From: Martinezella tropici
GTDB lineage: Bacteria > Pseudomonadota > Alphaproteobacteria > Rhizobiales > Rhizobiaceae
Reading direction: 5' to 3'
Length of the DNA stretch: 64,000 nucleotides
NCBI RefSeq assembly: GCF_008370325.1
Contig: NZ_VNIP01000006.1
Span: forward strand, 62,001 to 126,000
Under the pieces are notes generated by a model. That model was not told where the DNA came from. It saw only the letters and a list, made by a program, of their open reading frames with translations, and made no database searches. Of the stretch, positions 41,773 through 50,365 are shown in pieces. The stretch's first letter is position 1. Every line of letters begins with the position of its first letter. Both the position numbers and the translations under genes were made by a program.

Positions 41773-42792
41773 GTGGCGCAAAAGATTAAGCTTTCTACGA
41801 TTGCGGAAACGCTCGGTATTTCAACGGCAACTGTATCCCTGGCCTTACGCGACAGCCCATTGGTCGCGGTCAATACCCGCGAGAAGATCAAGGACCAGGC
41901 CCGCGCGCTAGGCTATATCTACAATCGCCGCGCGGCGAGCCTCAGGACATCGCGGTCGGGCATTATCGGCGTCGTCGTGCACGACATCATGAACCCCTTC
42001 TACGGGGAGATTCTGAAGGCGATCGAAAGCGAGCTCGACCGTAGCCGCCATACCTTCATTCTCTCCAATCACTATGATTCGGTCGAGAAGCAGCGGACCT
42101 TCATCGAGACGCTGCTGCAGCTCGGCGGCGATGGCGTCATCATGTCGCCGGCGATCGGGACGCCGCCGGAAGATTTCGAGCTGGCGGAAGAAAACGGCAT
42201 GCCGGCCATCCTTGTGGCACGACAGATCGAAGCGCTGGATCTGCCGACTTTTCGCGGCGACGACAGCTACGGCATTTCGCTTGCGACCAATCACCTGATC
42301 AGCCTTGGCCACCGCTCCATCGCGATGATCGGCGGTACCGACCAGACCTCGACGGGGCGCGACCGTTACCAGGGCTATGTCAATGCGCTGCGCAAGGCTG
42401 CCATCGAGGTCGATCCCAATCTGCGTATTCCCGGCGCGCGCTCCAAGCAGGGCGGCTTCGAGGCTGCCGTGCATTTCCTGTCGCTGCCGCAGAAGCCGAC
42501 GGCTGCCGTCTGCTGGAACGATCTGGTCGCCATCGGCCTGATGAACGGCATTTCACGCGCCGGCCTTGTGCCAGGACGGGATATTTCGGTTACCGGCTAC
42601 GACGATCTGGAGGAAGCGGCGATTGCGACGCCGGCGCTGACGACCGTCTGGAACGGTCAGGCCGAAGTCGGAAGGCTTGCGGCGCGGGCGCTTTTGGATA
42701 GGTTGGCAGGAAGCCATGAGCCGGATGGTATCCATCTTATCAAACCGGAAATGCGCATCCGCCAATCCACGGCGCCCTACAAAGCTCGCTAG
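41773..42792 (+). CDS. LacI family transcriptional regulator
   Basis: This 339-residue regulator starts at a GTG (after GGGAGG) with the helix-turn-helix KLSTIAETLGISTATVSLAL (about residues 5-24) and has a sugar-binding domain of the GalR/LacI type. SVTGYDDLEEAAIATPALTTV is a typical C-terminal element. It is followed after 41 bases by a 2-hydroxyacid dehydrogenase gene, which it probably controls. The inducer is unknown. Confidence 0.9.
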   Translation: MAQKIKLSTIAETLGISTATVSLALRDSPLVAVNTREKIKDQARALGYIYNRRAASLRTSRSGIIGVVVHDIMNPFYGEILKAIESELDRSRHTFILSNHYDSVEKQRTFIETLLQLGGDGVIMSPAIGTPPEDFELAEENGMPAILVARQIEALDLPTFRGDDSYGISLATNHLISLGHRSIAMIGGTDQTSTGRDRYQGYVNALRKAAIEVDPNLRIPGARSKQGGFEAAVHFLSLPQKPTAAVCWNDLVAIGLMNGISRAGLVPGRDISVTGYDDLEEAAIATPALTTVWNGQAEVGRLAARALLDRLAGSHEPDGIHLIKPEMRIRQSTAPYKAR

Positions 42793-42833
42793 CAGCGGTT
42801 CGGCGCCGAACCGTCTCTCAAGAGGAAAGATCC

Positions 42834-43802
42834 ATGTCCGACAGTCGCATCGCCATCCTCGTTCCGGGGAAGATACACCCGCGTGTTCTCGAAAGGCTCG
42901 AGAAACAGTTCGATATCGTTTCCGTCGAACGCGGTGGCGGTCCGAAGATCGATGCGGAGAGCGCGGCCCGCATCCGCGGCGTTGCTGTCGCAGGCGGGTT
43001 CGATGCCGCCTGGATCGATGCCTTTCCGAATGTCGAGATCGTCGCCAATTTCGGCGTCGGCTATGACGGGATCGACGTCAAGCATGCCGCCTCGAAGGGG
43101 ATCGTCGTTACCAATACGCCCGACGTCCTGAACGACGAGGTCGCCGATACTGCGATCGCCCTGCTCTTGAACACGCTGCGGCAGTTTTCGAAGGCGGAGA
43201 CCTGGCTGCGCGAGGGGCGTTGGGCGAAGGAAGGGGCGTTTCCGCTCTCGCCTTTTTCCATGAAAGGGCGCCGCGTCGGCATTTACGGGCTCGGTCGCAT
43301 CGGGCTGGAGATCGCAAGAAGGCTGGAACCGTTCAAGGTGAAGATCGGCTATCACACCCGCTCGCCGCGCGACTCGTTGCCTTACGACTACTATCCGATC
43401 CTGAAGGAGATGGCGCAATCGGTGGATACACTGATCTCCATCGTGCCGAAGACGCCGGAAACGCACAAGGTGATCAATGCTGAGATCCTGTCGGCGCTTG
43501 GGCCGCAGGGCGTGTTCATCAATGTCGGACGCGGCTGGTCCGTCGATGACGACGCGCTGATAACAGCCCTCGGTAATGGAACGTTGGGTGCTGCCGGCCT
43601 CGACGTCTTCTATGACGAACCCAATGTCCCGGCCGGTTATCTCACGCTGCCGAATGTTTCGCTGCTGCCGCATGTGGCATCCGCCTCGGTGCCGACGCGC
43701 GATGCCATGGCCGATCTCGTCTCCGACAATATCATCGAATGGTTCGCAAAGGGCAGGCCTGTCGCGCCGGTGCCCGAAACGCCGGTCAAGCCGCGCGGCT
43801 GA
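42834..43802 (+). CDS. D-2-hydroxyacid dehydrogenase (NAD(P)-dependent)
   Basis: This 322-residue protein of the D-isomer-specific 2-hydroxyacid dehydrogenase family could reduce glyoxylate, hydroxypyruvate or a 2-keto sugar acid. Signatures are GIYGLGRIGLEIARRLEPF for NAD(P) binding (about residues 150-168), VFINVGRGWSVDD with the catalytic Arg, the Glu in VFYDEPNVPAGY, and the His in LLPHVASASVPT. It is probably co-transcribed with the LacI gene. Its stop codon TGA touches the convergent stop codon directly. Confidence 0.92.
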   Translation: MSDSRIAILVPGKIHPRVLERLEKQFDIVSVERGGGPKIDAESAARIRGVAVAGGFDAAWIDAFPNVEIVANFGVGYDGIDVKHAASKGIVVTNTPDVLNDEVADTAIALLLNTLRQFSKAETWLREGRWAKEGAFPLSPFSMKGRRVGIYGLGRIGLEIARRLEPFKVKIGYHTRSPRDSLPYDYYPILKEMAQSVDTLISIVPKTPETHKVINAEILSALGPQGVFINVGRGWSVDDDALITALGNGTLGAAGLDVFYDEPNVPAGYLTLPNVSLLPHVASASVPTRDAMADLVSDNIIEWFAKGRPVAPVPETPVKPRG

Positions 43803-44603
43803 TCACAAGGCTTTCTGCTGATAGGGAGCGGCCTTGAGCCGCTCCTTGCCCGCCGCATAGTCGCGCACGGCATCGCCGAAGGCCATGAAGAGCTTGCGCG
43901 ACGACGAATCCGTTTCCGCCCAATATTCCGGATGCCATTGTACGCCGACGGCAAAGGCCTTTGCACCGATGACGGAGACGGCCTCGATGGTGCCGTCCTC
44001 GGCCAGGGCCTCGACCTGCAATCTCGGCGCGGTATCGGCGATCGCCTGGCGATGCAGCGAATTGACGCGCACTTCACCCGGCCCGACGACACGGGCGATG
44101 CAGGAGCCTTCCTTGACGAAAACGCTCTGGCGGATCGCATACATCGTGTCGCGATCGACATCCTGAGGCTTGCGGTGGTCCCAGATGCCTGGCTGGTCCT
44201 GGATTTCGCTTGCGAGCGTGCCGCCGAGGGCGACGTTCAGCTCCTGAATGCCGCGGCAGATGGCGAGCATCGGAATGGCGCGGTCGATGGCGCGGCGGAT
44301 GAGCGGCAACGATGTCGCGTCGCGCGCCGGATCGAAGGGGCCGTCGCTGTCAAGTGCTTCCTTTCCGTAGAGGGACGGGTGCACATTGGTGGCCGAACCG
44401 GAAACGAGCAGCCCGTCGACCCGGTCCAGGATGGCATCCGCATTATTGCCGTCTTCGGGGCCGTCTTCGAGCGCCGGCACGATCAGCGCCATCAATCCCG
44501 CAGCCTTCACGGCGGCATGGACATATTGCAGCTGCACCGCGTGCCAGCGCGTGCCGTCGAATTCGCGAATGTCGGCGGGGATGGCGATGATCGGTCTGGG
44601 CAT
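43803..44603 (-). CDS. Class I glutamine amidotransferase, PuuD/gamma-glutamyl hydrolase-like (peptidase C26)
   Basis: This 266-residue protein has the catalytic Cys in LAICRGIQELNVALGG (about C116) and the His in GVQWHPEYWA. The segments ATNVHPSLYGKEALDSDGPFD and VNSLHRQAIA complete the PuuD/gamma-Glu-GABA hydrolase pattern. Such enzymes cleave gamma-glutamyl amides in polyamine breakdown. The ATG follows GGAG. It is convergent with the hydroxyacid dehydrogenase with no bases between the stops. Confidence 0.9.
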   Translation of the reverse strand: MPRPIIAIPADIREFDGTRWHAVQLQYVHAAVKAAGLMALIVPALEDGPEDGNNADAILDRVDGLLVSGSATNVHPSLYGKEALDSDGPFDPARDATSLPLIRRAIDRAIPMLAICRGIQELNVALGGTLASEIQDQPGIWDHRKPQDVDRDTMYAIRQSVFVKEGSCIARVVGPGEVRVNSLHRQAIADTAPRLQVEALAEDGTIEAVSVIGAKAFAVGVQWHPEYWAETDSSSRKLFMAFGDAVRDYAAGKERLKAAPYQQKAL

Positions 44604-44631
44604 TCAGGGCTCCGAAGGATGCGAAACGGTT

Positions 44632-44744
44632 GAGCATGATGCCGAAAAGTGTCAGGGGATTTCGGATGACATCATGCTCTGCTTTCTCGATTCTAGAGCG
44701 GATTCAGATTTTAGGTCGCACCGACCTAAATTCATCCGGCTCTA
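44632..44744. repeat. Rhizobial palindromic repeat, family Q, copy 1
   Basis: Two dyads are nested here: GAGCATGATG / CATCATGCTC (44632-44679) and a TAGAGC / GCTCTA pair enclosing TTTAGGTCG / CGACCTAAA with a 3-base loop (44694-44744). The GAGCATGATG arm recurs at 49826. Confidence 0.75.
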
Positions 44745-45012
44745 AGCGGCAAGACCTCTGGATGATCACGATGTCAATCCAAAGGCATGTTATCCACGTC
44801 ATGAATTTACGCGAAGACGGCGCAGGCGGCAACGTGCGGCGGCTTCCATAAGGCTTTGTTTCCTTTCGTCATGCGGATGTACAGGAATCGCCATAATGCG
44901 GTGCAAGAGAGCTAGCTTGAAAGACTGGGTGCGGCGTGGTTAGTTCCATCGCTTGCGCCATGATGGGGGAACGAGCCGTTTCCCAGCAATGCCGTCCGTA
45001 TGGGAGAATTCG
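44745..45012. other. Gene-free spacer before the TRAP binding protein
   Basis: No supported gene or hairpin was seen. It probably holds the promoter of the TRAP binding protein gene; with the repeat to its left it makes a 409-base gap. Confidence 0.45.
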
Positions 45013-46119
45013 ATGGATCGCCGTTCCTTCATGAGGCGGGCAGGGACCGTTGGCGCAGGCGCTGCAGCCTCCGCGCTTGCGAGCCCGGCCCTGGCCCAGG
45101 AATCTCCGAAGGTCACCTGGAAAATGACGTCGTCGTTTCCGAAGAGCCTGGATACGATCTATGGCGGTGCGGAAGATATTGCCTCGCATGTTTCCGATGC
45201 GACGAACGGCAATTTCGTCATCCAGACTTACGAAGCCGGCGAAATCGTACCCGGCGCTCAGGCCGCCGATGCGGTCAGCGCCGGTAGCGTCGATGCGGCG
45301 CACACCTGCTCCTACTATTTCTGGAACAAGGACCCGACCTACGCCATCGGCACGGCGCTGCCGTTTGGCCTCAATGCCCGGCTGACCAATGCCTGGTTCT
45401 ATCAGGGCAACGGCAACAAGCTGATGAACGAGTTCTACGCAACGCAGGGCATACTGGGCCTGCCTGCGGGGAACACCGGCGCGCAGATGGGCGGATGGTT
45501 TCGCAAGGAAATCAATACGCTCGACGATCTCAAGGGCTTGAAGATGCGCATCGCCGGCCTAGCCGGCAAGGTGATCGAAAAGATCGGCGTGGTGCCTCAG
45601 CAGGATATTCCGGCCAACGGGGTCTACGATGCGCTGAGCAAGGGCACGATCGATGCCGCCGAATGGGTCGGCCCTTATGACGACCTGAAACTCAGGCTGC
45701 AGCAGATCGCCAAATACTACTACTATCCCGGATGGTGGGAAGGCGGCGCGGTAGTGCACGCTTTCTTCAATCTGGAGAAATGGAATGCCTTGCCGAAAAA
45801 TTACCAGACAATCCTCACGGATGCCTGTGCCTTCGCCAATACCAACATGCTGGCGAAATACGATGTGAAGAACCCCCAGGCGCTGAAGGATATCGTGCAG
45901 CAGGGCGTGACGCTGCGTCCGTTCAGCCAGGAGATCATGGAGGCGTGTTTCCAGGCAGCCGGCGCCCTCTATGCCGATCTTTCCAAATCCAACGCTTATT
46001 TCAAGCGTATCTATGAGGATCAGGTTTCCTATAAAAAAGATGCGTATCTTTGGATGCAGCTTTCGGAGTATACTTTCGATACTTTTATGATGATCCAGCA
46101 GCGGGCGGGCAAGTTGTAA
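45013..46119 (+). CDS. Orphan TRAP transporter substrate-binding protein (TakP/DctP-like)
   Basis: This protein of about 368 residues starts at the ATG at 45013 (after GGGAG). It has a twin-arginine signal (DRRSFMRRAGTVGAG, cleaved after ALA). The mature start WKMTSSFPKSLDTIYGGAE and the segment GEIVPGAQAADAV match the TakP type, which binds 2-keto acids. The ligand-coordinating Arg region KMRIAGLAGKV is present. There are no DctQ or DctM membrane subunits in the window, so they must be elsewhere or are shared with another system. Confidence 0.9.
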   Translation: MDRRSFMRRAGTVGAGAAASALASPALAQESPKVTWKMTSSFPKSLDTIYGGAEDIASHVSDATNGNFVIQTYEAGEIVPGAQAADAVSAGSVDAAHTCSYYFWNKDPTYAIGTALPFGLNARLTNAWFYQGNGNKLMNEFYATQGILGLPAGNTGAQMGGWFRKEINTLDDLKGLKMRIAGLAGKVIEKIGVVPQQDIPANGVYDALSKGTIDAAEWVGPYDDLKLRLQQIAKYYYYPGWWEGGAVVHAFFNLEKWNALPKNYQTILTDACAFANTNMLAKYDVKNPQALKDIVQQGVTLRPFSQEIMEACFQAAGALYADLSKSNAYFKRIYEDQVSYKKDAYLWMQLSEYTFDTFMMIQQRAGKL

Positions 46120-46348
46120 TCGTATTCTATAAGTCTTTAGTGATGTCTTGTTTTATGCATTAGTGACTTAAACGTTATATTCGAGGTAGAATGAGCCGGG
46201 AGCAATTGCACTAATACGATGCGGACCGTAGCCTAACTTCGATGTAAGTTACCGACACGATTGATAAATCTGTCCAGATGGGTGCTATTGGGCAATCAAA
46301 TTTTAAAACGTTTCCACTAGGGTGTCCGCCGCATCAGGGGAAGTCTGA

Positions 46349-48652
46349 ATGAAGCCTCCAAGCCCGGACACTGTGCCGACGGATGTTTATCTGTCGTTCG
46401 TCAGTTCGCTTTTCGGAAACCGTAAAACGCTGTTTACGGGAGTGTTCGTTCATATCCTCACCTATGTCATCGTTTTCCTAAGCACGCGCGCAAATATCTA
46501 TCTCACGCTTTGCCTGGCTTTCGCTGCCGTGTTTGCCTTGCGAATGTATTCGTTCCGGCAATTCGATGCGGCGGACAAGCATAGTTTTACGCGGGCCGAT
46601 ATCGCCAGATGGGAAACGCGTTATGTGATCGGCGCCGCCGCGACGGCATCCATCCTCGGCATCGGCAGCGGCTATGCCATCCTGATCGTGCAGGATCCGC
46701 TGGCGGAATTCATCTGCATCGCCGTGACGATGGCGTCGATGGTGTCGATCGTCGGCCGCAACTACGGGTCCCAGAAGGCGATCGATCTGCAGACGCTCGC
46801 CTGCTGCCTGCCGATCATCATCGCCTGCCTGATGTCGCAGCAGCTTTACAAGGCGATCGTCTCCATCATGCTCGTCCCCTTCGGGCTGACGACGCGTGCG
46901 ATGGCGAACGGTGTGCGCGAATTTCTCTACAAGAACGTCATCGCCTCGCGCGAGATATCCCTGATCGCCGACCGGTTCGATACCGCGCTCAACAATATGA
47001 CGCATGGGCTCTTCATGCTGGATGCCCAGAACCGCATCCTCGTCGTCAACCGCAAGGCTTGCGAACTCCTGAATTTCGCGCATCCGGAGCAGCTCAAGGA
47101 CTGCGAATTCGACGTCGTTCTGCGTTACGGCGCGCGCCACGCCTTCATCGACGGATCCTTGCCCGGGCTCATCCACCGGCAAATGGCGCAGCTCGTCAGC
47201 GGTACGCTTTCCCGCACGCTTATTCAGTTCAACGAGGATCAATTTCTGGAATTCTCGGCCAGCCGTCGCGCCGACGGCATCGTCATTCTGATCTTCGAAG
47301 ACGTCACCGTGCGTATCCGGGCGGAGCGCAAGATCCTGCATATGGTGCGCTATGATCCCCTGACGGGGCTGCCGAACCGCGAATATTTCATCGAGCTGGT
47401 CAAGGAAAAGCTTGCAACGCGCATGCGGGACGGCCGGATCGGCATCCTGGTTCTCGATGTCGATGACTTCAAGCATGTCAATGATACAAAGGGACATCTG
47501 GCCGGCGATCGGCTTCTGGTTGCCATAGCCGAGCGCCTGAAGGAGCTCGCGGGTACGGCGGCGCTTGCGGCACGGCTGGTGGGCGATCAATTCGTCCTGT
47601 TCTTTCCGAACGAGGACAATGCTCCGGAGATCGATGGCCACATTCGCGCGCTGCACGCGGCGATGACTGGCATTTACAATGTCGACGGCAACAGCTTCCG
47701 CATTTCCTTCAGCGGCGGATATGTGACCATGCCGAGCCGGGAGTTCCGCTCGGAGGAATGGCAGGTCAAGGTCGATCTGGCGCTGTTCGACGCCAAGTCG
47801 CGCTTGAAAGGCGGATGCAGCGCCTTCGAAGAAGAGATGGATGCGCGCTACGTCGAGCGCCAGAAGCTGAAGGAAGACCTACGCGAAGCCGTCGAGGCGG
47901 GCAGGCTTCACGCCGTCTATCAGCCGATGTTTATGCCGGACGGCTCCCGCATCGTTTGTTGCGAGGCGCTGGCGCGCTGGGTCCATCCGGAAAAGGGCTC
48001 GATCCCGCCCAATATCTTCGTGCAGATCGCCGAGGAAATGGGCATCGTTGCCGGCATCACCCGCTTCATGGTCAACCAGGCCTGTCGGGATTGCGTTTCC
48101 TGGCCGGCGCCGCTTGCGGTCTCGGTCAACCTATCGGCGCAGGATCTGCGCAACGACGATATTGTCACCGTCGTCGTGGAGGCGCTCGAGGCGTCGGGAT
48201 TGGAGCCGTCGCGGCTGCATCTCGAGATCACGGAAAGCTGCCTGATGGATGAGGTGGCAACCGTTCGCTCAATCCTTGCCGATCTGCGCGCCAAAGGCAT
48301 TACGATCGCGATCGATGATTTCGGAACGGGCTTTTCCAGCCTCAGCTACCTGGATTCGCTGCCGGTGGATGTCGTCAAGATCGACCGGTCCTTCGTTCGT
48401 GACATCACGACGGACAGCCGCCGTTTCAAGCTGTTGTGCGGCATCGTCGATCTTTCCCGCGCGCTCAGCCTCCATATCGTGATCGAGGGTGTCGAGACGC
48501 TCGAACAACTGGCGCTCGTCGTTGAGAAGAACCTAGCCGATATCATCCAGGGTTATGTATTTTCCGCACCCGTGGCACGGGAACAGGTGGTTGAGATGAT
48601 GGGTGGCCTCAGCCGCCGGCAGTCGGGCGTGCGCGCGGATCATGTCGCCTGA
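46349..48652 (+). CDS. Membrane PAS-GGDEF-EAL protein with degenerate GGDEF
   Basis: This 767-residue protein has five or six transmembrane helices (residues 30-190), a PAS-like domain (about 205-330), a GGDEF domain whose active-site motif reads VGDQF at about residue 409, and an EAL domain. The EAL domain shows CEALARW (about 538), NLSAQDL, EITES and IDDFGTGFSSLSYLD. The missing GGDEF consensus suggests it no longer makes c-di-GMP and may sense GTP, while the intact EAL motif predicts a phosphodiesterase. It stands next to a FeeM-like acyltransferase. Confidence 0.92.
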   Translation: MKPPSPDTVPTDVYLSFVSSLFGNRKTLFTGVFVHILTYVIVFLSTRANIYLTLCLAFAAVFALRMYSFRQFDAADKHSFTRADIARWETRYVIGAAATASILGIGSGYAILIVQDPLAEFICIAVTMASMVSIVGRNYGSQKAIDLQTLACCLPIIIACLMSQQLYKAIVSIMLVPFGLTTRAMANGVREFLYKNVIASREISLIADRFDTALNNMTHGLFMLDAQNRILVVNRKACELLNFAHPEQLKDCEFDVVLRYGARHAFIDGSLPGLIHRQMAQLVSGTLSRTLIQFNEDQFLEFSASRRADGIVILIFEDVTVRIRAERKILHMVRYDPLTGLPNREYFIELVKEKLATRMRDGRIGILVLDVDDFKHVNDTKGHLAGDRLLVAIAERLKELAGTAALAARLVGDQFVLFFPNEDNAPEIDGHIRALHAAMTGIYNVDGNSFRISFSGGYVTMPSREFRSEEWQVKVDLALFDAKSRLKGGCSAFEEEMDARYVERQKLKEDLREAVEAGRLHAVYQPMFMPDGSRIVCCEALARWVHPEKGSIPPNIFVQIAEEMGIVAGITRFMVNQACRDCVSWPAPLAVSVNLSAQDLRNDDIVTVVVEALEASGLEPSRLHLEITESCLMDEVATVRSILADLRAKGITIAIDDFGTGFSSLSYLDSLPVDVVKIDRSFVRDITTDSRRFKLLCGIVDLSRALSLHIVIEGVETLEQLALVVEKNLADIIQGYVFSAPVAREQVVEMMGGLSRRQSGVRADHVA

Positions 48653-49008
48653 CGCAAGGAGCCAACGCGTATCATTGCGCTGACGCTAAAATAATCCGGA
48701 AGCTGGCGATCGTATCACGCCACCATAATGACCCGGATCAATCGATCATCCTGCCGCAGGCTGTTTATGAGAATTGTAAGTTGAAGATCCGCGCTTGTTT
48801 TGTGCGGATCAGATAGACGGGCAAATCTGCTTATTTCCCATGTCGTAACAACGAAAACTTGGTTGCAGCGCGTGCCCGAGCTTATACCGGTATTTGTTAA
48901 AAAAATTAACCTTAATGGAATTAATAGTTAATAAAAATTAAATCAAATATTGATCAAACTGCGAGTTAATACCAATTATGTTCCGTTAACCATCATGGAA
49001 CATTCATC
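48653..49008. other. AT-rich intergenic region with many TTAA repeats
   Basis: This 356-base gap contains a hairpin GATCCGC / GCGGATC (48786-48810). Eight TTAA tetranucleotides lie within 48897-48989 just before the FeeM-like gene. The spacing does not fit the TTAA-N7-TTAA CtrA pattern. It is probably a promoter and binding region for nucleoid or MucR-like regulators; no gene was seen. Confidence 0.5.
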
Positions 49009-49764
49009 ATGACTCATATGAGTGCTTGGAAAGACAGCTTTGCCGGCAAGCTGATGGAGGTGCTCGATCACGTAGAATACCGCCGGATCGAAAGCAGCGA
49101 GGACATGGAGGGTGTCGCGCGGCTACGCTACAAGGCCTACAAGGCCCGCGACGTCTTGCCGGTGGCGGCCAAGAACTTGATCGACGACATCGATTTCGAC
49201 GATCACGCCTATATTTTCGGGGTCTATTATGACGAAGAACTGGTGAGCACGGTGCGGATACACCATGTCACGCCGGATCACCGTGTATGTCAATCGACCG
49301 GTATTTTTCCCGAGGAAATTCACGCCTTCCTCGATGCCGGCATGACGTTGATCGACCCCGCACGCTTTGCCGTCGATCCCGATTTCGAGCTGGAGCTGCC
49401 GGCTTTGCCCTATCTGACGCTGCGGCCCGCGATCGTCGGCGCCGTCTACTTCAACACGGATCGCGTGATGCAGCACATCCGCCCGGCGCATGCCGCCTTC
49501 TACAAGCGCGTCTTCTATGCCGATACGATCGTGCCGCCGCGGATGACCAAGACCTATGGCTTCGAGCTGACGCTGCTGGCGTCACGCTCGAGGGAAATTC
49601 GGGGCAAGCTGATGCAGCGATATCCGTTCTTTGATTCAGAGCCCTATGAAAGACGCATGATGTTTTCCCGCAACGAGGACAACGGCTCGCCTCCGTTGAC
49701 CATCCTGCCGACGGCGCGGCTGGCAAATGGCGGTCGCCGCGAAATTCGCGGGCAATTCGGCTAG
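49009..49764 (+). CDS. FeeM-like N-acyl amino acid synthase / GNAT-type acyltransferase
   Basis: This 251-residue protein resembles the catalytic core of N-acyl amino acid synthases (FeeM family), which are acyl-ACP-dependent GNAT-fold enzymes related to autoinducer synthases. Conserved parts are VARLRYKAYKARDVLP (about residues 42-57), DDHAYIFGVYYDEELVSTVRIHHV and STGIFPEEI. No Lux-type receptor gene lies beside it. It might make a lipid-linked amino acid or a signal, but the product is unknown. The preceding gene encodes a c-di-GMP protein on the same strand. Confidence 0.75.
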   Translation: MTHMSAWKDSFAGKLMEVLDHVEYRRIESSEDMEGVARLRYKAYKARDVLPVAAKNLIDDIDFDDHAYIFGVYYDEELVSTVRIHHVTPDHRVCQSTGIFPEEIHAFLDAGMTLIDPARFAVDPDFELELPALPYLTLRPAIVGAVYFNTDRVMQHIRPAHAAFYKRVFYADTIVPPRMTKTYGFELTLLASRSREIRGKLMQRYPFFDSEPYERRMMFSRNEDNGSPPLTILPTARLANGGRREIRGQFG

Positions 49765-49772
49765 CACTGGAT

Positions 49773-49870
49773 GATTTTGGGTCGAATGGCCCAAAATCCG
49801 TATCCGCGCTGGAATCAGACAGCTGGAGCATGATGTCGTTCGAAATCGACTTTTCGGCATCCTGTTCCAG
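49773..49870. repeat. Rhizobial palindromic repeat, family Q, copy 2
   Basis: The hairpin GATTTTGGG / CCCAAAATC (49773-49798) is followed by the GAGCATGATG block (49826-49835) and a CTTTTCGGCATC end. It is partly similar to the repeat at 44632-44744 and lies right after the acyltransferase gene. Confidence 0.65.
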
Positions 49871-50039
49871 GCTGCGCGCCTGTGCGACCTTCTCGTGCAT
49901 TGCATTTTTCCTCGCTTTGTGTAACCCCTCGATGGAGGAAATTCGGCTGCGGCATCTGCCATGCCTCAGCCTTTGAGGATTAGCTCCAGCCGCCGGCCCG
50001 CATGGCCGGTCGAAGAGGGAATTGAGGGGAGACTTCTGA

Positions 50040-50264
50040 ATGGCCGAACATCATACCGGACCAGTCGAAACTGGCGCCGCCATGGACTACAAGGAACATC
50101 AGAAAACCTATAACGGGTTCCTGTTCGTGGCCAGGCTGGGATCGGCGATCGTCGCTGCTTTGCTGATTGCTATGGCGGCCGGTTTTTTCGGTCATGCCGG
50201 CTTGTTGGGCGGCTTCATCATTTTCGTCGTCCTCTCGTTCCTTGGCTTCCTATTGTCACGTTGA
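50040..50264 (+). CDS. aa3-type cytochrome c oxidase subunit IV
   Basis: This 74-residue protein matches the bacterial aa3 oxidase subunit IV family. A short hydrophilic N-terminus with MDYKEHQKTYNGFL precedes two hydrophobic stretches (FVARLGSAIVAALLIAMAA and GFIIFVVLSFLGFLLS). It is a small subunit of the terminal oxidase; the catalytic subunits are not in the window. It lies upstream of pntA1 in the same orientation, which is a recurring alphaproteobacterial arrangement. Confidence 0.85.
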   Translation: MAEHHTGPVETGAAMDYKEHQKTYNGFLFVARLGSAIVAALLIAMAAGFFGHAGLLGGFIIFVVLSFLGFLLSR

Positions 50265-50365
50265 CCCACGCCGGGCCGTCCGGCCCGCGCCTTTGCTGAA
50301 AATTATGACCTGATTTCGCAGGTGTTTGCCCTGCTGCGTCAAGCAGGGCTGCGGTTTCATGTGGG

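Noticed and set aside
46303..46316. AAACGTTT-like LacI core before the second GGDEF-EAL gene
   Set aside because: It lacks the flanking TGTA/TACA halves seen at the sugar operators and there is no LacI gene nearby, so chance in an AT-rich gap is more likely.
48897..48989. CtrA boxes before the FeeM-like gene
   Set aside because: None of the TTAA pairs has the 7-base spacing of the CtrA consensus.
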